Assembly: GCF_964355755.1 (NCBI RefSeq)
Contig: NC_092670.1
Location: forward strand, 15,067,201 to 15,131,200
DNA: 64,000 bases
Reading direction: 5' to 3'
Source of the DNA: Antedon mediterranea
Lineage: Eukaryota > Echinodermata > Crinoidea > Comatulida > Antedonidae
Translations under genes and position numbers: made by a program
In this document: positions 42,901 to 54,900 of the stretch, in pieces
Position numbering within the stretch: position 1 is the first letter of the stretch
How the letters are laid out: the number at the start of each line of letters is the position of its first letter
Notes under the pieces: model-generated
Databases searched by the model: none
The model's input: only the letters and a program-made list of their open reading frames with translations
What the model was told of the DNA's origin: nothing

Positions 42901-45900
42901 ACGAATGAATTTGAAAAGAAATAGGTTTTGTTACACTATACTCGCATCAAAAAACGTGCACATTAAATAAAATTATGTTTTAAAATTACAAATCAAAAAT
43001 TATAACTCTTGCTTCTTGTACAAAAATTAAGTTTTTTGGACAAGCAGTTTTCGACAAAATGTAATTTTACTTGTTACTTTAAGACTGCTCGCCGGCTTTT
43101 GAAAAATGTTGTCCTATCTTTTAACACTAGCAGGTCTGAAAAGTATACTAAAAAGTGGTCCAGAATTGCGACCGTGGTCCAAAATGGTCCCAAAATTTAA
43201 TGGAATGGTCCTTGACCACATATTTATCTGTACATTCATTTTGGTAAAGACCTTGTAAGTACTTTTTGAGTAATCCTGCTAACAAACAAACAAACAAACA
43301 AACAAACAAACAGACCAACACACGCGATCGATTACATATACCTCTTTGGCGGAGGTAAATAATAATAATACAATTAAACAAGACTACTTATTAGTATAGA
43401 TCATCCTAATGGAAATAAGCTAACAAGCTTTTTGTGCTATCCTGAAAAATCTTTTATAAATGTATTATTTGTAATGTCAGTAATTTATGTTATCACTTTG
43501 TATGTATTTTTTTATGATGATTTTTCTAGTAAATTCAAATCAAATCAAATTACCTAGTATTAAGAAGTGCTGAGTATAAATTGACTTAATATATAACAAC
43601 CTACCGCTTTCTGTTGTAGTAACTTCTGTTGTAGTAAATTCTTCAGTACTGAAAGGTGTTGTTGTTACCTCTGTTGTGGTTGTTGATACATGAGGTGGAG
43701 GTGTAGCAGTTGTTGATGGAGGACCAGTAGTTGTTGATGGAGGACCAGTAGTTGTTGATGGAGGTCCAGCAGTTGTTGATGGAGGTCCAGCAGTTGTTGA
43801 TGGAGGTCCAGCAGTTGTAGATGGAGGACCACCAGTTGTAGATGGAGGACCACCAGTTGTAGATGGAGGACCACCAGTTGTAGATGGAGGTCCACCAGTT
43901 GTAGATGGAGGTCCACCAGTTGTAGATGGAGGTCCGGCAGTTGTAGATGGAGGTCCAGCAGTTGTAGATGGAGGTCCGGCAGTTGTAGATGGAGGTCCGG
44001 CAGTTGTAGATGGAGGTCCGGCAGTTGTAGATGGAGGTCCGGCAGTTGTAGATGGAGGTCCGGCAGTTGTAGATGGAGGTCCGGCAGTTGTTGATGGAGG
44101 ACCGGCAGTTGTTGATGGAGGACCGGCAGTTGTTGATGGAGGTCCGGCAGTTGTTGATGGAGGTCCGGCAGTTGTTGATGGAGGTCCGGCAGTTGTTGAT
44201 GGAGGTCCGGCAGTTGTTGATGGAGGTCCAGCAGTTGTTGATGGAGGTCCAGCAGTTGTTGATGGAGGTCCAGCAGTTGTTGATGGAGGTCCAGCAGTTG
44301 TTGATGGAGGTCCAGCAGTTGTTGATGGAGGTCCAGCAGTTGTTGATGGAGGTCCAGCAGTTGTTGATGGAGGTCCAGCAGTTGTTGAAGGAGGTCCAGC
44401 AGTTGTTGAAGGAGGTTCAGTAGTTGTTGATGGAGGTCCAGCAGTTGTTGATGGAGGTCCAGTAGTTGTTGAAGGAGGTCCAGCAGTTGTTGAAGGAGGT
44501 TCAGCAGTTGTTGAAGGAGGTTCAGTAGTTGTTGATGGAGGTCCAGCAGTTGTAGATGGAGGTTCAGCAGTTGTTGATGGAGATCCAGCAGTTGTTGATG
44601 GAGGTTCAGCAGTTGTAGATGGGGCGGGTGTTAAAGTTGTTGATGAAATATGTATTGTTGTACGCAATGTTGTTGAAGCAATTTCTGGAAACAAGTAAAC
44701 AGAATTTTCTATCAACACCCAAACATTTTATATAGTTTTTATCATCCTATTTTCTATTAAAATTAAAACAGTCTGATCTATAAGAATAAGAACAAAACTT
44801 ACTGTTTAAAATGTCGGAAGAATGTAAGATCAAGAATGAAGGGTAAGAGAAAATAAAAAAGAAAAAAAAAACACAACTGTATTAGAACATTTATCATTAA
44901 AAGAGTCCAAAATCCAGATTCATTTAGTAGTTTATTAACCAGACATTATTTAACCAGATCAGCAATTCTATAGTCAGGAATTTTACAGGGGGTTGTTTTT
45001 GCACATCATGAGCTAGGCTACCTTAGCATTTAATTTAGTCAGTTTATCTTACTTTCACTGCTGATTTGAAGTTTGAAAAGGGAACCTCAGAATAAAAAGC
45101 ATTTGTTTGAACTTTTGAACCACACCCTACTCTCCCCTGGCTAAAAAGAGAAAATAAAACACTGTAGTAAAATCAGAACACAAACCTTCAATACAACCTA
45201 ATGGTTCTACCAAAATTGGAGGTGGAAAGCTAGTTGGTCCATAATTTCCAGTTACAGTGAATTTAATTATCTTCACATTCATAAGTGGTGACACCAGACT
45301 AGTATGTACTTGTGTAGTTAGCACTTCTGGTGCCTCTATTTCGAACACCTAATAAAAAAAATGTATATAAATTTATTGAAAATACCAACAAAAAAAATCT
45401 TCTAAAAAAACGTTTTTACGTCTTACCTTTGCTCAATTCAATGAAATATTTTTATGATTTGAAAGATTGTTTTAAATGAAGAATATTTCTTTATGATAAA
45501 AATGTAACAGGGTTTTCAAACTGTATGATTTAGTGGTTAACTTATTTATTTATTCATTCATTCAATTTATTTGTTACATGATTAAAAATTCATTTACTCT
45601 TTTGTAAAGCCTAGTGTAGATTGTTAAACTAGTTTGCACCACAAATTACATTCCTCTGAAATAAAACATTATAAAAAGGTTTTTAGCATCATACCTTCTC
45701 GCCATCACCATTGTTGGAAGGAATTTCAATATATTCCTCATCCGTCAAAGTATGTTTGTACCTTATACTAAAGGCTCCGATACCGCCAATTGAACTAACA
45801 CCTTTGGTCAAGAATCCAGTGACACGCACTGGCTCATCATAAAAGATGGTAACCGAAGCTTCTGTTGCACCGTCTGGAGTCCAGTATCCTTCAGTGTCAA

Positions 45901-48900
45901 ATTTTGTTAATTCTCCTTGATTGTCTGGAGATTGTCTAGTGGATGGAGCTACAACTTCAAGAATTCTGGAACATGGTTCTGTAAAAGCGAAAGTAAAACA
46001 TTTTTAAATAATCTAAATTTTTTTTTCAGTATTGCTGTACTTTTTGATTTATGAAAAGAATGAACATACCAATTGTTGTTGAATTTGAGGTTGTCTGTCT
46101 TGAGAAGGGTGTTTCAGTTACCTCTGTAGTAGTTGTCGTAAACAATGTTGGAGACGAAGTGGTTTCTTGGCTCACAGTTGTTGTTGTGGCTTAAATTAAA
46201 AAAAAAATATACATATTATTTATTTTTGTATGAATAAAATTTAAATAAACCTCCCAGCTGTTCTGAAGTGCACTGCAGGAATATACAGACAAGTACATAG
46301 GATAGAAAATGTTCAAGAAATTTTCCACCAAGACAAGATGCATCAGGTTAATTCTCTACCTGGTTCCTGCCCTCAGTATAGAAATCACATTTTATCCTTC
46401 AACCTTTCATTCATTTAGGCTATTTACGGTTGTAATAATTATAGTCGATACGTTGTATTAATGTTGTTGTACACCTTTAATGCTCCGTGTGGAGACAGAA
46501 TCTTATATAAGTGAGCCCTAATATCAGGTATTTATGTTATATGTTATTTTATTTATTAGTTAGTTATGATTTAATTACGTTTGATAAGACATATCATGAT
46601 TGTACACCCATGTTAAAAGCGATTTATGTATGTTAGGCCGTATAGTACATGGTAGTGACATGCTTCATTACACTTTGTCATTTTTTTTTTATTTGTTAGT
46701 ATTTTTATGTAGATGGGTAGAATTAAAGTGAGCAAGTATAGATCAAGATACTTAATGAGAATTTATTCTTCTGTTGTTTTTCTGCATTTTTAACTGTGAG
46801 GGTTTGTTGACCACACTTACCAACTTGAGCGCATCCAACAATGCTGATCCCTATATCTGCTGATTCGGAAATTCGGTCCACCACATTAAATGTTACTTCA
46901 GCTGTAATAATGCTTGAAAATTCTTCACCACTAAGAGCAATTTCTTTTATCCCATCAGCAAATGAAAAAGAATACACCTTTAACAAAAACAAAAAAAATT
47001 TGTTCACAAACAAGGCTTCTCCTGGTCCCAATGTATTGCATGGACAAATCATTTTCTAAATGCCATATTAACCATTTACAGATAGCTCTATAACATAATT
47101 TATGAGGCGTTTTTAGACAAAATCAAAAGGTTTGTGTGCTGCCAATAATGTTTAGTTCAAAGTTTTAATGCAAGATCTGGTTATCTTTATGACAATTTGA
47201 CAAATTTCTAAAGGAAAAAAACATTATTAATCACTATTGATAGTGATTGACAGTGACACATCATTTTTAAAATTTCTTACTGCAGTAAAGTATTATTATT
47301 AATTGATAGTGGTGACAAATCATAATAATAATAATAATAAGCTTTATTTAATCACGGATACTTAACTCAACTAAAAGTTGTTTTTCAGTAAGACCGTGCT
47401 CAAAGGAAAACACCAACAAAAATAAATGTAAAAAGCAGATATCAAATCAAATAATAAAACAATTACAGAAGCAAAAAACAAAAGCAGATAATAAAACAAT
47501 TACAATGAAATAAAACAAGGATACACTTACTAACTATAAAATTAAATAATACACTACATTTAAATAAAGCTACATGAAATTAGCAGTTAACAGTTTCTTA
47601 AAAAGAGAGACATCTTCATGTAGCTCATTCCAAACCTTGGCACCTCTATATGATAAGCTACGTTTTTTGTAGTTTGTGTTTGGTTTTGGTACTATTAAAT
47701 TTGGCTTAGTTCCAATATTATAGTAATTGTTTTTGATATTGAACTTATTTGATAAATATGGAGGTGCAAGGTTGTTCATAATCTTAAACATAACAATAGC
47801 TTCATTTATATATAATCTTTTATCTAAGTTCATCCAATTTACACTTTGTAGAGCTTGAGTACTTGAGTCGGTTTGAGATTTGTTTGTAATAACTTTTGCT
47901 GCGCGATTTTGAAGAACTTGTAGTGTTTTACTTTGAGTTATATTTGAACGTTCCCAAACAACATGGCAATACTCAAGATGAGGAGCCATAAGTGATTTGT
48001 ATAGTTTGCATTGAATTTCTTTTGGTTAGTCTTTTTTAAGTAGTACAAGCTCTGCAAAACCTTAGATTTTACATTATCGATTTGTGAGCACCAAGAAAGA
48101 TTATTATCTAATATCACACCAAGGTGTGATATGTCTTACATATTCAAACTTTATGAGACCAAAAAGTGTGATGTACCCAAATATGGTAGCGATATGCTTA
48201 AATATGGTAGTGATATGACATTATCATGCCCATATATGGGCACATCACATTTTTTGTTACCTTTGCTGTTACACCATCTGGTTCAACGACTGGTACAAAG
48301 TTACTATTCCCACTTCTCTGTAATTCAATTGTCAAATCAGCTGATTCATCGGCAAAACCGCTTGTTTCAATATTAATTTCTGCCATCGTGACTGGTACAC
48401 TAAATTCAAAACGGACGGAGACAGAGGTGACATCTTGACCAGTACTCCATGGTCTTAAGGAACCTTGTCTGGAGGCACCTATGGCATCTTCTTGTTGATT
48501 AACAAACCTGGCTCTTTCATATCTATCCAAATTGCCAAATTCTTCCATATTGATGCCACAAATTGCTGTTAAAAAATGCTCATGTTATTTAATCTAAGTG
48601 CAATCTTTAGTATTCATATTTTCATATTGTAATGTTTATTTTAATACAAACAGTTTCATCTTAATGCTATTATTCTTATTGTAATATTTTTTTATATACC
48701 GTAATAAATAAGTAAACAAATAAAATAAAACATAATTTCACTAGATGTCATTTTAAACACATACCACTAACATCCGGGCCAGTCCATTCTCTCAAATTTG
48801 TAAATTACGATGCAAGAAATAGGATATTAGATTGTGTTCAGCACTTTATTTTATTACTATTTATATTTACAATTTTTAGGCCCTGGCCCCTCCATACAGC

Positions 48901-51900
48901 TTTTTCAAATTATTGGATCTGCCACTGGGGGATGTATTTAAACACAAGAAAACTGCGAATACTGTGATAACACAAAAATTCAAATTTATAGTGCCACTAA
49001 TGACATTTTTTAACCATTTATTTTACCTGTGTTTGTTGTCAATCGAGTTGTGGTTGCTTCACTTGTTGTGGTAGGGGCATTGCTTGTCGTTGAAGGAATA
49101 GTAGGTTCTGACATTGTTTGCATGGATGTTGTTGGACGTGTTGTAACAACTACTGTAGTAAAAGTGGTTGTTGTTTCAACTGATTAAAAAAAAAAAATGG
49201 GAATTTATCACTGCCCTGTTTATCACCTACTTTTCAGAATTCCTACTTTCCTTAAATAATCAATGCAATGCATAAACAAGTTAGTTGGCAGAATTAAAGT
49301 TAAAAACATTCAAATTGGTGTCCCATTCAAAAAAACAATAACTTACTCTCATCACAGCCAAGGAAGTCAATGTGGATTATATTATCCTCTACAGCATCTT
49401 CCACAACAACCAATTTGATAGCTACAACATGTCGAAGCTCTTCAGGAAACTCATATGTAAACATATCAGTACTGTCAATCACAAACAGCTAAAAAAAATA
49501 TATATACTATGATTAGAATATTAATAATGATAATAATAATTGTTTTTCATATAGTGCCTAACCAAATTAATTTTCTATGAAACACTACGTCCAGGTAGAA
49601 ATTATGTCATTTCATATGCTATGCGAAAGAGATGGGTTTTCAGCAACTGTTTGACGTTGGCATTTTTGATTGATTGTGGAAGAGCATTCCATAAGGATGG
49701 AATTATAACTATATGTTATTACATTTGTAATATTACACTATTTCTTACCTTTAATGTAATGTTCTATATTGTATTATGAAAAGCCCATTTCTCAATTTTT
49801 CAAATGAATAAGTAAACATTGATAAATCATATCCTGTAACATTTCATTTTCATTTTATCATTTCCAATTCAGGACAATCTGGTAATTTTACTGGGATATA
49901 AAATATGTTGTAATACTGTAGAAGGAGGAACATCTAATTGTCCAGTTTTCTGGAGTTTACAATAAATATGTATCTATTAAGCCCTGTCTACACTAACTAA
50001 GTTTATGTGACCAAAAAAATGTGATAAAAACAATCTGATGTGCCCATATAGACATGATGAAATCATATCACTACAATATTTGGGCACATCACATTTTTTT
50101 TGTCAAACTATATAGTGTAGACAGAGCTTTATACATGGTTGGGCCATAAACAACTGTGCTCCAAGTGTTATTTCAGAACTAAGTTTTAAATATTTGATAA
50201 ACACAAATCAATTTTGTGTTCTCATATGCACATAACTGTGTATTATATTAACACTTTCATGCAAATATCTCACTTCTTTTAGTGTGCTGTGTTAATTAGA
50301 ATATGAGTTGTGAATAGTACAAATTATCTTTGTTAGGTGCACTATTTTCATTAAATGAAAGAAAATCCTCTTTTGTGTGATTTTCGTTTCGTATTGTTAT
50401 TTTTCTTTATATGTTATTCTGAAATAAAGTGATCAATAAATTGTCTTATCTACCTTATCAATTCCGTTTTCCAAATAGTTTACAAATATATCAGTCTCTG
50501 TAGTAACATACTGAAGTCTAAATTGTTGAATAAAATCATCAGAGCTAGACGAGCCGCCACGTGTGACAAGAGATTTAATCTTTACAGGGTCCACATAATT
50601 TATTTCCAGATATCCATCAAGGAAATCTTCTTCAGGGTCAGATGATGTCAAAGATGTGTATTGAGCAGCATTTGTATTTGAACCACTCTCTCTTGATTCC
50701 TCCATTTGTATCTCTTCTCCCAGTTTGGACACACAAGGTCCTGGCAAACAAAAAAGATAACAAAAACTATTATTACTCTATAGAACCACAGTCTTTTGAT
50801 TTGAAAATAACATGTCCCAATATCACGCACAATTAATTGGTCGTCAGTCGTTGCAAATTGAAATATGTCAAAAGGCATTCATTTTCCGACAATTGACATT
50901 TTATTAGCCCAGGTCAATCGCAGCACCGATCATCGCCTGGACCTAGGTGAGGAGCAAGGAAACATGTCCAAATTTTCCCACACGTGCACAATGAATTAAC
51001 ATGACATAGTTTTGTCGGTCATTGCAAATCAGAAGCTTCCTATACTTACTTGGTGTTTCTGTAGGTATTGGAGTAGTTGTGGTATAGGACGTGGTAGTCT
51101 GGGTTGTAGTAGTGGTCGGAGCAGGAGTTGTTGTTGGTGGAGCCGGTGTGGTTGGTCCAGGAGTAGTAGTCTCTGGGAATCTCCGTGTAGTAAATGGTGT
51201 TGTTGTAATCTCAATAACTGTCAAGAAAGAAAATTATTATTGCAATTATTTTTACTAGATGGCACGCTCGCTTCGCTCGCGTACCATCTAGGTCGTGCCC
51301 ACAGATGGTTCTCGAATACACAGTATTTCCAGCGAGAAAAAAATGGAGATTTCAAATGTACGTACTGCCGGACTATAATACATTGTCGTTTACAGAAACG
51401 AATAAATATATACAATGATTTATGTAGTCAGCTAAAATTAGCACCCTGGGAATTACTTCCGAGAGAGAAACAAAATGAGTCAATTTTTTTTATTTGGACT
51501 CATTTAAACAAACCCAATTTGTGTTTTGTATGTAACATTAAGGGTTGAGGGATGGGGGAAGAAGATAGGTACAAAGAGGAAACATTTTAAAATATATTCT
51601 TATCCACTCAGTAACGAAATATTGTTTTTAATGTTTTATAGGCCTATAAATAATATACCACTAAATACAGTAAAACATTTACGATTTAATACGGTACTTT
51701 GTTAAAACTCTCACTGTCATAGTCGATTGAAATAGTAAAGTACATGTAACGATACACCACTACGACGTTTATATATTTTTAAATTATTAATTAATACAAA
51801 CGTTGAGAAGCAACTGTCAGTAATAACGTTTATTTATTTGTATATTATATGTTTATAATCTAACAGTAGGGCCTACCCACATTCACAGTAATAAAGTTTA

Positions 51901-54900
51901 TTTGTATATATTTTTATATTACATCTAACAGTACCAACACTCACAGTAAGAAATTTGCGATTCAAATTGCGATCAAAAGTGGTTAATACCTTAACAGTAT
52001 TGTACAGCATTGCAATACTATTTATGTTTATTCTCCAAGGGGGCCCATAAATCTAAATCTATACCTCTATGGTTAAACCAAATAATTTGGAATGTTTATT
52101 TGTATATTATATGTTTATAATCTAACAGTAGGGCCTACCCACACTCACAGTAATAAAGTTTATTTGTATATATTTTTATATTACATCTAACAGTACCAAC
52201 ACTCACAGTAAGAAATTTGCGATTCAAATTGCGATCAAAAGTGGTTAATACCTTAACAGTATTGTACAGCATTGCAATACTATTTATGTTTATTCTCCAA
52301 GGGGGCCCATAAATCTAAATCTATACCTGTATGGTTAAACCAAATAATTTGGAATGTTCCATTCATCACAAATCAATACATTTGTAAAAACGTATATTAA
52401 ATGTATCAAAATAGTATTTTTTAAAGAAAATCGGCCTGTCTTCAACATTATGATGGTGTACTCTAGCTGTTCAACCGGTTTTCAGCTATTAAAAACAATT
52501 ATCGTAGGAGGAGATAGGAAAATGCGAAGCCTCCTCGCATTTTTGTGGCGGGTATTTTTCAAGATGGACATCCATTATACAGTGTATACCACGGTCGGAA
52601 AACACCCCTATTTGGGGCAAATCTTGGAACCTAAATTCGTTTTAACCGTCAATAACTTATTATCTAACTTAATTTAATTAGTAAACAGGGTTACATCAGG
52701 CGGTTAAAATCAGTACCGAAAGTACGAACCAACTTTACATACCATCGAGTAAAAATTATAGAAGTAAGGCGCGATTTACCGAATTTTGCCCTTACGTAAA
52801 TTTATATATAGATTCATGAACAAAAATAAAAAAACACAGATACGTCTATGAAAAGCAGTAACAAATTGTATTAAAATAGATTAAGAAACAACACAGCTGA
52901 TAACTATTGTTTTTTCTGCTTTAAATGAAGTTGATATAATTAAAGCTCTGCTTACACTATCAAACTACTGTAGTTGGTGAGTCCAAATATGGTAGTGATA
53001 TGCCAAAATGGTAGTGATATGACATCATCATGTCTATACCTGGGCACATCACTTGTAGACAAAACTATAAAAATATAATAAATAAGCAAAAATACTGACC
53101 TGTGGTCGCTTCTGGTGTTATTGTTGTAATTGTAGTAACATATGGTTCACAACTGCAACAACCATCAATCTCCACACCATGTTGTCCCTTAAAAATCATA
53201 TAAACATTAATAAATTAAAAGCTCTGTCTACGCTACCAAACTTTATGTGACAATAAAATGTGATGTGCCCATATATGGACATAATGTCATATCACTACCA
53301 TATTTGGGTATATCACCACCATAATTGGGCACATCACACTTTTTTTGTCAAACTAGTTCGATAAGTATAGACAGAGCTTGTAACCACATACCAAAATTGT
53401 GTTCATTTGATGGAAGTGTCAAAATTTTACCCAATTTTCTCACAGTATTACCAAACTATATATATCAAACAATTACATGTTAATGCATGTCTCTGTTGAG
53501 GTACAGTAGTTAAACATTAATAATGTTAATGTAAATGTTTGTGTATAATCTTATATTACAGCCTAACTGGGCTGAATTGAGCACAGGTGTGAACATGTTC
53601 ACAACAATATTCTTGTTGTACTGCTGCCATTAAATGGCGCTTATTTATTTGTCACCAACAACAACAGAGGCTGAGAAAGGTGCACTGGATTCTTTAAAGT
53701 GCACATAAGCCACTGTGTTTTTGAGATCATTTCTTAAAATTGGTGCAATAAAAATATTTGATATTTACCGTTGGGCACTCTAAGTTTTGAGGTTGACATG
53801 CTCCACAGTCAATACCTAATCTGTCCAGTCTTGGAATATAGGTACACCTACAACTCATACAGTCACCAACATCATATGTTTCCTCATCATTCTGTGATAA
53901 AAAAAAAAGAGATTGGTGTTAATTTTTTGCTACCAGTATATATAATGGCCGTGTTTGCGCAGCAGAAAATTAACCAATAATTATCCGATTTCAATGAGAT
54001 AATTATCGGTTAATTTTTCTTGAGCGGAATCTGTTAAACTCAGTTTCCACAGGAAGTCTTATCGGTTAATATTGGTTAATTTTTTACTACGGAAACTAAA
54101 GAGACCATGTCATTTTGTTGACTCTTTAACTTGCTAATACAATTGTTTATTACAGTGACTGACTTATAAACTTTTACTTCAGTAACTGCAGGTAAATAAT
54201 TTTGAAATGATCTCAAGTGAGTAATTATCTGCATATACTGAAGCATATATACAAAAAACATACATAATATCTTATCTTATCTTACTTGATGGCAGTATAT
54301 TTTTATATAATGTTTTGTTTTAATTTGGTAGAGGTCAAGTTTTTAATACCCAAATTCACACATACAACCAAATGTAATAAATTGTATACATGAATATCTC
54401 CAGAGAGATGCTTGTCACAGTGTAATGTAAATGCTGTGAACAAAAATCATCAAATGATAAGATATGTGCATATGCACAGATACTACCGACTAAAAAACAG
54501 ACGTACGTGTTTGTACAAAGGTAATAATTTGTTTTAAAATGATTAATATAGTAGTATTTAAACTAATATTGTTTATAATTTCCAAAATTTATGACAATAA
54601 GGAAATCACTTCATACCTCACAAGTGCATTCTTGAGCAAGGGTTATGCAGAATCCTTGGAAGAAGACGCTAGATCCAGGGCAAACACATGATCCAGTCAT
54701 ACAGGAATCGCCTACTGCATTTGCAATAGTATCCTCTAGGTTTTCCGTTCCAATTTCATTGCACGATACCGTGTACACGCAATTGGCATCTATGCTACAT
54801 GCAGCTAAAAAGTTTCATAACAAATTGTAACATAAACAAAGAGTTGAGGAAATCGAAGTAACAAGTTTATGATTATGAATATACTAGAATATGAATTGCG

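Noticed and set aside
44805-44840. Possible extra exon with an ACAGTAAGT donor
   Set aside because: No AG acceptor lies within reach upstream in frame, and flanking exons 19 and 20 already join in phase.
51012-51548. Plus-strand frame of 178 residues
   Set aside because: It runs through the antisense of PTS exon 11, its splice site and a dispersed repeat, with no domain.
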